A stretch of DNA of 64,000 nt from Bordetella genomosp. 10 (GCF_002261225.1 NZ_NEVM01000005.1:2108001-2172000), one strand, 5' to 3'; numbered from the stretch's first letter, positions 54,301-62,902 are shown. Program-made: numbers and translations. Notes: a model not told the origin generated them from the sequence alone.

Positions 54301-54606
54301 CCGACCAAATCCGTCCAGGCGCAGGTGGGCATGCTGGCGGGAACCGATATCGAGGTAGGCAAGGGATATGTGGTGCAGCCCTACATCAGGGGCGCCTTCA
54401 TCCGCGAGTTCGTCAACAACAATAGCGTGACCTTGAACGGTACGCGCATCGTCGACGACCTCTCCGGCAACCGCATGCTCGCGGGCGCGGGCGTGGCCAT
54501 GCAGCTCAAGCAGAATCTGCAGGTGCATCTCGACGTCGACTATACGACGGGCGGCCCCGTCGACAACGCGATGAACGTGAACCTGGGCGTGCGCTACGCC
54601 TTCTGA
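51346..54606 (+). CDS. Autotransporter 1 (pertactin-like passenger, classical type Va)
   Basis: A 1086-residue secreted/outer-membrane protein. The signal peptide is about 1-28 (cleavage AQA). The passenger (about 29-720) is a repetitive beta-helix of Gly/Asn/Thr/Ala-rich turns; its C-terminal part (DFNAGAGAYKTLAVNTL, then NPGGGNDLLAVKG) resembles the pertactin-type autochaperone region. A linker of 14 P-T-D/N/H units spans about 727-768. The beta-barrel (about 786-1086) has FYGEMGLLRQRQGDLR and ends in the OMP signature ...GVRYAF. Cys33 and Cys63 are the only cysteines after the signal. DNA 52337-53285 appears identical to autotransporter 2. The likely role is adhesion or immune interaction by analogy with Bordetella autotransporters; no RGD or protease triad was seen. 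Confidence 0.95.
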   Translation: MHRKFFRLKATACALGSSSLMFCGAAQAVPDTCSPTLNSAAKMSTATTIVTTGNKTVTGNDGCNTWQASNGGTGISVKENGGKVGNVILDGGASLLVSGVSTSASGDTGGVVAGFVEAGGIYTPNGGRESQQGGKGTITIQSGAQVGRVLLGPDSILRNSNIGPQQAQLGSVQTTGTVTLDNVRMAYSTATSSSTYLPDVGVIWQQGGSVTVTNSEISGDNGLVLGVGILVSRPQQNPLVTLNVANTTFGNLVDSGIFLREATGYVDYQLTLTGNTVMAGKGGAGLDINQYSLDMSGNVTARGSITATVSGGTYAGPAGTFIDVDGLHPVNISFKDNVTLRGLGGGTLEGSGAALWVGGNANVSVADSTLDGAANGLKITSNRTAADGATITLLNTAVTSHDDAAIYITNNKGETPRRSTLGIGAGTTLAGGDGNILKMDSGALSTVIVDGNVGGRSGKVDLAGDIAVSGAGTDLQLTVGDRATIAGGLSVSDQATTTATLSGAGATLANGQGAAVTVDNGSAAIDLASGATLAGKDGLLVDVRNAGQAQVTMEGGARTGDMTRSADGTLNVALLNGATYTGSATASSMAVNDGTWVLGNTFASSTDTLSMKGGIVDFNAGAGAYKTLAVNTLSNAGGTFKMGVDFNPGGGNDLLAVKGQVDNANQLAVNNGDQGIHQPRNNITLVQTGGGNGHFSLAAGGKVDAGIYVYSLQKTGNDWQLVRDGSTPTDPTDPTDPTNPTDPTNPTNPTNPTNPTDPTHPTNPTDPTNPDNGGPTKPPEPKDMSPAAKTALNLSSSLPYVFYGEMGLLRQRQGDLRLNKAGSGAWARSFYSHTQIAQSAAPGYDLDQYGGAIGTDKRLVLQSGDLYVGGFGSYSYNTLGIAGGSTGRVNSYGLGGYATWVRADGWYLDGVLKANNFDNEARVIGSNGQPARGKYSTPGIGASVEAGKHIDVGNRGFIEPYAQLAAFHARSASKDLDSGFRIRTGPTKSVQAQVGMLAGTDIEVGKGYVVQPYIRGAFIREFVNNNSVTLNGTRIVDDLSGNRMLAGAGVAMQLKQNLQVHLDVDYTTGGPVDNAMNVNLGVRYAF
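52337..53285 (+). repeat. 949-bp perfect repeat inside autotransporter 1
   Basis: Matches 55788-56736 with no difference that I could find when reading both lines; the first flanking mismatches are A/G at 52336 and C/T at 53286. High but imperfect similarity extends about 260 bp further upstream (to about 52078). It encodes passenger residues about 331-646. Confidence 0.9.
53524..53655 (+). repeat. Tandem Pro-Thr-Asp/Asn codon repeats (autotransporter 1 linker)
   Basis: About 14 nine-base units encoding P-T-D, P-T-N or P-T-H. The third codon alternates (GAT/GAC/AAT/AAC/CAC) and synonymous changes are frequent, so the DNA repeat is degenerate while the peptide repeat is tight. Confidence 0.9.
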
Positions 54607-54784
54607 TGCCATTGCGTTTCCGCCGCGACGGACGATCAGATTTTTCGGATATGGCTAACGGTAAATCCCGATAAGAATTCGGTTTTTACTTTCGGCACAC
54701 GGCCTCGCCCATCGTCAAAACCAGGCGCGATGCGGTCTTCGAACGACCGCTCGCGCCGACGCACGGGGCCGCGCCACCATTCCC

Positions 54785-57700
54785 ATGCCTATCGAATCCT
54801 TCCGTCTCAAGGCCGGCGCCTGCCTGCTCGGATCCTCATCCCTGATGTTCAGCGGCGCGGCATACGCAGCGCAGGACAACTGCTCCCCCCCGCTGGTCTC
54901 GGCGCCCAAAATGGACCAGTCCGATATCCTGGTCAACGGCACCAGGCACGTAAATACGAACCAGAGTTGCAGCGCCTTCGGTGTCAGCGGCAGCGAACTC
55001 GTCGTCGATGCCAACGGCGGCGTGGCCGGCAACGTCAAGCTCGACGCGAACGGCAGCCTGGTGATCAAGGGCGCGGCCAACCCCGGCGACACGGGAGGAC
55101 AGGTCGCCGGTTACGTCGAAGCCGGCGAAACCTATACGTCGATAACCTCCCTCGCCTCCCCGGTCCCCCCGGGCACCACGGGTCCGAAGGGAGGTTCGGG
55201 AAAGGTCACGCTCGAATCCGGCGGGCAGATCGGTTTTGCGCTGATCGGGCCGCAGTCGACCCTGACGACCGTCAACACCAACGATCAGCAAGCGCGGATC
55301 GGCGTCCTGAAAACCGAGGGCGACGTCACGCTGGACAATGTGCGCATAGACTACGCCCTCAGGCCTGTCAGCACGATCGACAGCAACAAGCAGCAGGGCG
55401 TGCTCTGGGTGCAAGGCGGCAATACCTCCATCACCAATTCGGAGATTTCCGGCGACAACGCCATGGTGACGGGCGTGGCCTTCCTCGTTTCCCTGCCGCA
55501 ACAGAACCTGCTCACCACGTTGACCGTCGCCAACACGACGTTCGACAACCTGGCGGACTCGGGCATATTCCTGCGGGAAGCCACGGGCTACGCCGATTAC
55601 CAGATGACGCTCACCGACAACACCGTCATGGCCGGCAAGGGGGGCGCCGCGCTCGACATCAATCAACGCAGCTTCGACATATCGGGGAACGTCACCGCGC
55701 GCGGCAGCATCGCGGCGACGGTCAGCGGCGGCACCTACACCGGTCCGGCGGGCGCGTTCATCGACGTGGACGGCGTCCACCCGGTCGACATCTCGTTCAA
55801 GGACAACGTCACGCTGCGCGGCCTCGGCGGGGGCACCCTGGAAGGCAGCGGCGCGGCCCTGTGGGTCGGCGGCAACGCCAACGTCAGCGTCGCCGACAGC
55901 ACCCTGGACGGCGCCGCCAACGGACTGAAGATCACCTCGAACCGGACCGCCGCCGACGGCGCCACCATCACGCTGCTCAATACCGCCGTCACCAGCCACG
56001 ACGACGCCGCCATCTACATCACCAACAACAAGGGCGAAACGCCCCGGCGCTCCACCCTCGGCATCGGCGCCGGCACGACGCTGGCCGGCGGCGACGGCAA
56101 CATCCTCAAGATGGACAGCGGCGCCCTCTCCACCGTCATCGTCGACGGCAACGTCGGCGGCCGCAGCGGCAAGGTCGATCTCGCCGGCGATATCGCCGTC
56201 TCCGGCGCGGGCACCGACCTGCAACTGACCGTGGGCGACCGCGCCACGATCGCCGGCGGCCTGTCCGTCAGCGACCAGGCCACCACCACCGCCACCCTCT
56301 CCGGCGCCGGCGCCACGCTGGCCAACGGCCAGGGCGCGGCCGTCACGGTCGACAACGGCAGTGCCGCCATAGACCTGGCCAGCGGCGCCACCCTGGCCGG
56401 CAAGGACGGCCTGCTCGTCGACGTCAGGAATGCGGGGCAGGCCCAGGTCACGATGGAAGGCGGCGCGCGGACCGGCGACATGACCCGCTCCGCGGACGGC
56501 ACGCTGAACGTCGCCTTGCTCAATGGCGCCACGTACACGGGCAGCGCGACGGCCAGTTCCATGGCCGTGAACGACGGCACCTGGGTCCTGGGCAATACCT
56601 TCGCCTCGTCCACCGACACGCTTTCCATGAAGGGCGGCATCGTCGACTTCAATGCCGGCGCCGGCGCCTACAAGACCCTCGCCGTGAATACGCTCTCCAA
56701 CGCCGGCGGCACGTTCAAGATGGGCGTCGACTTCAATCCCGGCGGCGGCAACGACCTGCTGGTGGTCAAGGGCCAGGTCGACGACGACAACCGCGTGCAC
56801 ATCAACGCCCAGGACCAGGGCGTGGCGGCTCCCCGCGACCACATCACGATGGTCGAGTCCGGCGGCGGCAGCGGACAATTCGCCCTCGTGGACGGCGAGC
56901 AGGTCGACGCGGGCATCTACGTCTATACCCTCAAGCGCGTGGGCGACAACTGGGAACTGGTGCGCAACGACATCGACCCCGATCCGACGAAGCCCGTCGA
57001 TCCGACGCATCCGGACGATCCCACGCATGACGATCCTACCCACCCCGACGACCCCACGCATCCCGACGATCCCACGCATGACGATCCGACACATCCCGAT
57101 GCCCACCACCTGTCGCCCGCGGCCAAGACCTCGCTGAACGTCGCCAGCGCGATGCCCTTCGAGTTCTACGGCGAGATGGACACCCTGCGCCAGCGCCAGG
57201 GCGACCTGCGCCTGAACAAGACGGACAGCGGCGCATGGGTGCGCAGCTTCAGCAACTTCAGCGAGATCGGCCAGGCATCGGCGCCGGGCTACAGCCTGAA
57301 CCAGTACGGCGGCGCCTTCGGCGCGGACAAGCGCTTCATCCGGCCCTCGGGCGACCTCTACGTCGGCGGCTTCGGTTCATACAGCTACAACACCATCGGC
57401 GTGGAAGGCGGCTCGTCCGGGCGCAGCAACAGCTATGGCCTGGGCGGCTATGCCACCTGGATGCGCAACGACGGCTGGTACGTGGACGGCATACTCAAGG
57501 CCAATAGCGTCGGGAACGACCTGCGCGTGGTCGGCAGCAACGGCACGCCCGCCCGCGGCCGCTACGACACGCCCGCCTATGGCGGCTCCCTGGAAGCGGG
57601 CAAGCACGTCGACGTCGGCAAGAAGGGCTTCGTCGAACCCTATGGCGAAGTGGAAGGCTTCGTCGCGCCGAGCGCCAACGACAAGCTGGACAGCGGCTTC

Positions 57701-58021
57701 AGGATCCACAACGGCGCGACCAAGTCCATGCAGGGCGAGATCGGCGTCGTGGGCGGCGGCAACTTCGAACTGGGCCGCGGCTACGAAATGCAGCCCTACG
57801 TCAAGGGCGCCGTGGTCCGCGAATTCGTCAACGACAACAGCGTCACGCTCAACGGCACCCGCTTCAAGAACGACATGTCGGGCAATCACCTGCTGGTCGG
57901 CGCCGGCGTCGTCGTGCAGCTCAAGCAGAACCTGCAGGCCCATGCGGACGTCGACTACACCAGCGGCGGCCCCATCAAGCACACCACCGACGTGAACATC
58001 GGCGTGCGCTACGTGTTCTGA
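54785..58021 (+). CDS. Autotransporter 2 (paralogue of autotransporter 1)
   Basis: A 1078-residue protein with the same architecture: signal peptide (about 1-28, SFRLKAGACLLGSSSLMF shared in style with copy 1), beta-helical passenger (about 29-722), Asp/His/Pro linker (about 728-773, units such as DPTHPD) and a beta-barrel (about 777-1078) ending ...GVRYVF. Passenger residues about 335-650 are identical to copy 1, while the N-terminal third, linker and barrel diverge. Cys33 and Cys62 form the conserved pair. The ribosome-binding site is weak. It starts 178 bp after copy 1; that gap includes an AT-richer stretch (54640-54690) that may carry its own promoter. Confidence 0.95.
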   Translation: MPIESFRLKAGACLLGSSSLMFSGAAYAAQDNCSPPLVSAPKMDQSDILVNGTRHVNTNQSCSAFGVSGSELVVDANGGVAGNVKLDANGSLVIKGAANPGDTGGQVAGYVEAGETYTSITSLASPVPPGTTGPKGGSGKVTLESGGQIGFALIGPQSTLTTVNTNDQQARIGVLKTEGDVTLDNVRIDYALRPVSTIDSNKQQGVLWVQGGNTSITNSEISGDNAMVTGVAFLVSLPQQNLLTTLTVANTTFDNLADSGIFLREATGYADYQMTLTDNTVMAGKGGAALDINQRSFDISGNVTARGSIAATVSGGTYTGPAGAFIDVDGVHPVDISFKDNVTLRGLGGGTLEGSGAALWVGGNANVSVADSTLDGAANGLKITSNRTAADGATITLLNTAVTSHDDAAIYITNNKGETPRRSTLGIGAGTTLAGGDGNILKMDSGALSTVIVDGNVGGRSGKVDLAGDIAVSGAGTDLQLTVGDRATIAGGLSVSDQATTTATLSGAGATLANGQGAAVTVDNGSAAIDLASGATLAGKDGLLVDVRNAGQAQVTMEGGARTGDMTRSADGTLNVALLNGATYTGSATASSMAVNDGTWVLGNTFASSTDTLSMKGGIVDFNAGAGAYKTLAVNTLSNAGGTFKMGVDFNPGGGNDLLVVKGQVDDDNRVHINAQDQGVAAPRDHITMVESGGGSGQFALVDGEQVDAGIYVYTLKRVGDNWELVRNDIDPDPTKPVDPTHPDDPTHDDPTHPDDPTHPDDPTHDDPTHPDAHHLSPAAKTSLNVASAMPFEFYGEMDTLRQRQGDLRLNKTDSGAWVRSFSNFSEIGQASAPGYSLNQYGGAFGADKRFIRPSGDLYVGGFGSYSYNTIGVEGGSSGRSNSYGLGGYATWMRNDGWYVDGILKANSVGNDLRVVGSNGTPARGRYDTPAYGGSLEAGKHVDVGKKGFVEPYGEVEGFVAPSANDKLDSGFRIHNGATKSMQGEIGVVGGGNFELGRGYEMQPYVKGAVVREFVNDNSVTLNGTRFKNDMSGNHLLVGAGVVVQLKQNLQAHADVDYTSGGPIKHTTDVNIGVRYVF
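55788..56736 (+). repeat. 949-bp perfect repeat inside autotransporter 2
   Basis: Partner of 52337-53285, direct orientation, offset 3451 bp. Recombination between the two would delete or duplicate one gene-length unit and create a chimeric autotransporter. Confidence 0.9.
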
Positions 58022-58034
58022 GGGAGAGCTTGCC

Positions 58035-61000
58035 ATGTCGAACCGATTCAAGCGGCGCGAGCTCGCCTTGCTGCTTTCCCTGCTCGGCGCGGGCGCGGCC
58101 TGCGCGGCGCCCGAGGCCCATGCCGCGACCCAATGTCCGGGAAACCAGAGCCAATTCTCCGCCGACGCGCTGGATGCGTCCAAGGTGCCGGCCACTCGCC
58201 GGGCGGCCGGCGGCCACACCGTGAACGTGAACGCCGGCCGGGATTGCGATACTTTCCTCGCCAACGGCGGCCAGTTGAACGTCCAGGCAGGCGGCGCCAC
58301 CGGCAATATCCTCACCCAGCAGGACGGCCAGGTCGTCGTGCAGGACGGCGGCACGGTCAACGGCATCATCGCGGCCGGCAATACCATGCAGCCGGCCGCG
58401 GGCTCGCCCCCGGCGGCCTATGGCCAGCGCGGCGACGTCATGCTGCAGCCGCACGCCACCGTGGCGGGCATCCTCATAGGCGAAGACTCGACCCTGACCG
58501 CCGACGGCGCCGACGTCGGCTGGATCAAGTCGGCCGGCACGACCACGCTGAACGACGTGCAGATCGAACCCAGCGCCTACGCCCTGGGCACGCCGGGGCT
58601 GCAATACGACGCCGGCCTGGAGGTCAACGGCGGCACGACCTCGGTCAGCGATAGCGTCGTCTACATGCTGACCGACGCCATGGACGATCCGCATGCCACC
58701 GGCATCGCCGTCCATGGCGACAACGCCTACGCCGGCGGTCAGCAGATAGACGTGCATATCCTCGGCACCAGCGTCACGTCCGGCACCGCGCTGAGCATCG
58801 CGCGCGACGGCGCCGCGCCCGACGAGGCGTACGACGTCGAACTGAAGGACTCCCGGTTCCTCGGCGAGGGGCCCGCGGGCGGTCCCAGCGGCACGGGCGC
58901 CTATGTGTCGGTGACGGGCGGGACGCAAGCGGTTGCCATCGTCTCCGAAAAGAACGTCTTCGAAGGATCGAGCGGCCTGCAGTTCATCGCGTCGGACGGG
59001 AACACCCGCTTCACGGACACGGGCAGCAGGTTTTCGGGGGACAACGCGCAAACCACGCAGAACCCCTACGGCGCCGGCACCGGCATCTATGCGGCGGGCA
59101 ACGGCCAACTGGCGTTGAGCGGCTCGACCGTGCGCGGCAAAAACGACGGCATACAACTGGACACCCTGGCCGGCGGCGACGGCGCCACCTTGTCCCTGAC
59201 CGACGGCGCGCACGTCCAGGGCACGGGCGGCGCGGCCCTGCACATCGTCAACCACGGCGGCAATGCCGACGCGGTCGCGCACGTCCTGATCGCATCCGGG
59301 TCGACGCTGGACACGGCCCAGGGCAACGGCGACATCATCCAGGCCGACGGCGGCGGCAAGGCGGACGTCACCGCCGACGCCGTCGCCCTGAACGGCAACA
59401 TCGCGGCGGCGGACACGAACACGGCGCTCGACGTCTACGCGCGCAACGGCGCGTCCCTTGCCGGCGCCTTCAGCGCCGCCGGCGGCGCGACCCTGGGCAT
59501 GGGCGCCGCCGACGCCCGCTTGAACGGAACCGTCGAGGCCGGCGGCGCGGGCACGCACGCCATCGTCCAGCTCGATGCCGGCGGCGTCCTCGACGGCGGC
59601 GTGGCCCTGAGCGGCAAGGCCCAGGGCACGGTGAGCGTCGCCGGCGCCGGTTCACTGCTCTCGCGCGCGGACGGGGCCGCGGTCGAGGTGGACGACAGCG
59701 ACGCGACGATAGCCGTGCGCGACGGCGGCCGCCTGCAAGGCCGGGACGGCATGCTGGTGAACGTCGCCGACGGCGGCAGCGCCCAGGTGCTGCTGGCCGA
59801 TACGACGCAGCAGGGCGACATGGCGGCCTCCGCCGACAGCAGGCTGGACCTCACGCTGGCGGGCAGCGCGGTGCTCGACGGCAACGTGTCCGGGAAAAAC
59901 GGCAGCGTGGTCCTGCGGGACCACGCCCGGCTCAACGGCGACGTCGGCAGCCCCGCCGTGGTCGTGGCGGACGCCGCCACCCTGAACGGCGACCTGGACG
60001 GCGGCTCGCTCACCCTGGCGGGCGACGGAACCTGGGAGCTGGGCGGCGCGCCCACGGAGAACCTGGACACGCTGGTGATGAACGGCGGCGACGTCGACTT
60101 CAATTCCGGCGCGGGCGGCTTCAAGACCCTGAAGGCGGCCTCGCTGGGCGGCGCCGGCGGCACGCTCTCCATGGACGTCGACTTCAACCCGGGCGGCGGC
60201 AACGACCTGCTCCAGGTCGATACCGTCGACGGCGCGCACGGCCTGCGCGTGAACGCCGACCAGGGCGTGGCGCATCCCCGCAACGACATCACCCTGGTCC
60301 AGGCCGGCGGCGGCGCCGGCAGCTTCCGGCTGGTGGGCGACGGCAAGACCGACGCCGGCATCTACGTCTACGAGGTCAGGCAGAACGGCGGCCAGTGGCA
60401 GTTGGTGCAGACCGGGACCGTGTCGCCAACGGATCCGACGGATCCCACGAATCCCACCGATCCCGTTAATCCCGATAACCCTGCCAATCCCGTTAACCCC
60501 GTCAACCCGGCCGACCCGCGGAACGATCCCATCCCCAAGCCCAGGGACCTGTCTCCCGCGGCCAAGACGGCGTTGAGCATGGCCTCGTCCCTGCCCTATG
60601 CCTTCTACGGCGAGCTCGACACGCTGCGCCAGCGCGAGGGCGACCTGCGCATGAACAAGGCCGGCAGCGGCGCGTGGGTGCGCAGCTTCGCCAACAGCAA
60701 CAAGATGGCCCAGTCGACGGCGCCGGCCTATCGCCTCGACCAGTACGGCGGCGCCTTCGGCGCGGACCGGCGCTTCGCGCTGTCTTCCGGCGGCGATGTC
60801 TATGCCGGCGGCTTCGGCAGCTACAGCTACGACACCTCCGCCATCGACGGCGGCTCCACCGGCCGCGTCAACAGCGTCGGCGTGGGCGCCTATGCCACCT
60901 GGCTGTCGCAAGGCGGCTGGTACGTGGACGGCGCCCTGAAGGCCAACAGCTTCGGCAACGAATTGCGCGTGGTCGGCAGCGACGGCGCCCGCAGCCGCGG

Positions 61001-61463
61001 CAAGTACGACAGGCCGGGCTACGGCGGCTCGGTCGAAGCCGGCCGGCACTTCGACCTGTCCGGCAAGGGCTACGTCGAACCCTACACCCAGATCGCCGCC
61101 TTCCAGGCCGGCAGCGCCGGCAAGACGCTGGACAGCGGCTTCCGGATCCACGACGCGCCGACCCGCTCCGTGCGCGGGCAGCTCGGCTTCCAGGCCGGCG
61201 CCGCCTTCGCCACGGACAAGGGCTATCTGATACAGCCTTATGTGAAGGCCGCCGTACTGCGCGAGTTCGTCAACAGCAATCGCGTCAGCCTCAACGGCGC
61301 CACGCTTTCGGACAACCTGAACGGCAACCGCGCGCTGGTGGGGATGGGCCTGCAGGCGCAGTTCAAGCGGAACCTGCAGGTGTATGCCGACGTCGACTAC
61401 ACCAGCGGCGGGCCCGTCGATCACAGCGTCGACGGCGACCTCGGCCTGCGCTACGTGTTCTGA
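58035..61463 (+). CDS. Autotransporter 3 (more divergent paralogue)
   Basis: A 1142-residue protein. The signal peptide is about 1-31 (cleavage after AHA); the passenger (about 32-795) is beta-helical, largely different from copies 1 and 2 in sequence but with the same terminal block (DFNSGAGGFKTLKAASL, then DFNPGGGNDLLQV). The linker (about 797-835) is built of P-T-D, P-V-N and P-D-N units. The beta-barrel (about 838-1142) is clearly homologous (FYGELDTLRQREGDLR) and ends ...GLRYVF. Cys34 and Cys71 keep the N-terminal pair. A GGGAGAG ribosome-binding site and a 13-bp gap show co-transcription with copy 2. Confidence 0.95.
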   Translation: MSNRFKRRELALLLSLLGAGAACAAPEAHAATQCPGNQSQFSADALDASKVPATRRAAGGHTVNVNAGRDCDTFLANGGQLNVQAGGATGNILTQQDGQVVVQDGGTVNGIIAAGNTMQPAAGSPPAAYGQRGDVMLQPHATVAGILIGEDSTLTADGADVGWIKSAGTTTLNDVQIEPSAYALGTPGLQYDAGLEVNGGTTSVSDSVVYMLTDAMDDPHATGIAVHGDNAYAGGQQIDVHILGTSVTSGTALSIARDGAAPDEAYDVELKDSRFLGEGPAGGPSGTGAYVSVTGGTQAVAIVSEKNVFEGSSGLQFIASDGNTRFTDTGSRFSGDNAQTTQNPYGAGTGIYAAGNGQLALSGSTVRGKNDGIQLDTLAGGDGATLSLTDGAHVQGTGGAALHIVNHGGNADAVAHVLIASGSTLDTAQGNGDIIQADGGGKADVTADAVALNGNIAAADTNTALDVYARNGASLAGAFSAAGGATLGMGAADARLNGTVEAGGAGTHAIVQLDAGGVLDGGVALSGKAQGTVSVAGAGSLLSRADGAAVEVDDSDATIAVRDGGRLQGRDGMLVNVADGGSAQVLLADTTQQGDMAASADSRLDLTLAGSAVLDGNVSGKNGSVVLRDHARLNGDVGSPAVVVADAATLNGDLDGGSLTLAGDGTWELGGAPTENLDTLVMNGGDVDFNSGAGGFKTLKAASLGGAGGTLSMDVDFNPGGGNDLLQVDTVDGAHGLRVNADQGVAHPRNDITLVQAGGGAGSFRLVGDGKTDAGIYVYEVRQNGGQWQLVQTGTVSPTDPTDPTNPTDPVNPDNPANPVNPVNPADPRNDPIPKPRDLSPAAKTALSMASSLPYAFYGELDTLRQREGDLRMNKAGSGAWVRSFANSNKMAQSTAPAYRLDQYGGAFGADRRFALSSGGDVYAGGFGSYSYDTSAIDGGSTGRVNSVGVGAYATWLSQGGWYVDGALKANSFGNELRVVGSDGARSRGKYDRPGYGGSVEAGRHFDLSGKGYVEPYTQIAAFQAGSAGKTLDSGFRIHDAPTRSVRGQLGFQAGAAFATDKGYLIQPYVKAAVLREFVNSNRVSLNGATLSDNLNGNRALVGMGLQAQFKRNLQVYADVDYTSGGPVDHSVDGDLGLRYVF

Positions 61464-61496
61464 AGGCGGCGGCTTTCCACCTTGCGGGCGGCCACG

Positions 61497-62453
61497 CTAA
61501 CCGGGAGGCGGCGCCGAGGATTTCTGCACGGGGGCCGGTCCCACGCCGCGCAGCAGGAAGCGGCGGTAGACCGGCCCCTTGCCCTGGTCGATCACCACGG
61601 CGCCGCCGACGTTCATGCGCGGCTCGGCCTTGCAGGACGGGTCCAGCAGCCACAGGGCGGGCACGCTGCCGCGCGGCGGCACGTCTTCCCATTGCGCGGG
61701 CACGAAGCCGGCGGCCATGGGGATGTTGAGCGCATCGATGCGCGTGCATAAACCGGCGAAGGATTGGGAGGCCAGGAAAGCCGCGCGCAGCGGCGTGCTT
61801 CCCTCGTTGCTCACCAGCACCTGGATGGCGACGCGGTCCAGGTTGCGCTGCCAGCCCAGGACGGTGATGCGGACGGGATGCTCCAGCGCGGCGTGGCGCG
61901 GCCACGTCAGGTCGGCGGGCGCCTCGCCCGCCAGCACCTGGGCCGAGGTGTCGGCCAGCCACAGCGCGCCGCCGCGCCATTGCCCCAGCGCGAGGCCGTC
62001 GCAACCGCCGGCATTGGCCACCACGCGGCGCGCCTGCGCCGCCGTCATGAGGAGAGGCGGTTCGCGCGCGGCCAACGCGCGCCAGGCGGCCCGCGCGGAG
62101 ACCTTCAGGCGCGTGCGCGCGATGTTCTCCAGTTGCGTCGCGCGCGCGTCCTCGCGGCCGAAACGCGGGCAGACCGCGGCCACCTTGTCCAGCATGTCCA
62201 GCCCGGTGATGGCCTGGTTCAACACGAAATTGCCGGCGGCGGGCGGCAGGGCGGCGCGCGCGGCCTGCCCCTTGTTCGGCGCCGGGTCCGCGGCCCGCGC
62301 CGGCGAGGAAGAAAGGATGGCGATGGCAGCCGTGGCCGCCATTACCGTAGCCATTACCGTGGCCCTTGCCGTGGCCATCCGCGTGGCCGCGCGGGCCGCG
62401 AACCGCGCGCGCATGTGGGTCGCAACGATGAACGGCATGGTGCGCGCGCCCAT
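61497..62453 (-). CDS. Hypothetical exported protein
   Basis: A protein of about 318 residues, function unknown. The N-terminal 35 residues are Ala/Arg/Met-rich, followed by a hydrophobic stretch and SSSPARAADP, a plausible cleavage site near residue 54. The mature part includes LNQAITGLDMLDKVAAVCPRFGRED and several Trp-containing strands (LTWPRHAALEHPVRITVLGW). There are four Cys in the mature chain, possibly two disulfides. The start overlaps the stop of the MaoC-like gene (TGATG), which supports the long N-terminus by coupling, though an internal ATG nearer the hydrophobic core would give a more normal signal peptide. It is convergent with autotransporter 3. Confidence 0.75.
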   Translation of the reverse strand: MGARTMPFIVATHMRARFAARAATRMATARATVMATVMAATAAIAILSSSPARAADPAPNKGQAARAALPPAAGNFVLNQAITGLDMLDKVAAVCPRFGREDARATQLENIARTRLKVSARAAWRALAAREPPLLMTAAQARRVVANAGGCDGLALGQWRGGALWLADTSAQVLAGEAPADLTWPRHAALEHPVRITVLGWQRNLDRVAIQVLVSNEGSTPLRAAFLASQSFAGLCTRIDALNIPMAAGFVPAQWEDVPPRGSVPALWLLDPSCKAEPRMNVGGAVVIDQGKGPVYRRFLLRGVGPAPVQKSSAPPPG

Positions 62454-62902
62454 CAACCCGACTTGTCTTCGCTGAGATCGAACAGTATGGTGGCGTCCAG
62501 CTCCAGCACGCTTTCGCCGTGCTGGTTCAGCACCACCCAGGTCCAGGACGTGATGCCGAGATCCGGCCGCGAGGAGGACGTCCGCACGGCCTGCACGCGG
62601 GCCTCCAGGCGCAACTGGTCGCCGGGCCGGACGGGAACCCGCCAGCGCACCTCGCCCAGCCCGGGCGAGCCGAAGGATTCGGAATCGTGGAGCGCGGCGT
62701 CGACGGCCATGCGCATGGCCAGCGCGCAGGTATGCCAGCCGCTCGCGATGAGGCCGCCCCAGCGGCCTTCCGCGGCGCGGGCCGGATCGGCGTGGAACCA
62801 TTGCGGATCGTACTGGCGGGCGAAGGCCAGGATCTCGGCCTCCGTCACGGTGACCGGTCCTCCCTTGATCACCATGCCCTGCTTGAACTCGGCGAACTTC
62901 AT
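62453..62902 (-). CDS. MaoC-like hot-dog fold dehydratase
   Basis: A 149-residue single hot-dog protein. ARQYDPQWFHADPARAAEGRWGGLIASGWHT is the MaoC/(R)-hydratase 2 signature, with the catalytic Asp and His in DPQWFHAD. Such enzymes hydrate 2-enoyl-CoA, or act on mesaconyl-type acids. No beta-oxidation partner lies next to it. It is upstream of, and coupled to, the hypothetical exported protein. Confidence 0.9.
   Translation of the reverse strand: MKFAEFKQGMVIKGGPVTVTEAEILAFARQYDPQWFHADPARAAEGRWGGLIASGWHTCALAMRMAVDAALHDSESFGSPGLGEVRWRVPVRPGDQLRLEARVQAVRTSSSRPDLGITSWTWVVLNQHGESVLELDATILFDLSEDKSG

Noticed and set aside
54640..54784. BvgA-type heptad binding sites upstream of autotransporter 2
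   Set aside because: T-rich stretches are present but no convincing inverted heptad pair could be read, so virulence-regulon control is not claimed.
54730..57030. 766-codon alternative plus-strand frame inside autotransporter 2
   Set aside because: Product is an Arg/His/Gly string. The other frame has a signal peptide, beta-helix and barrel.
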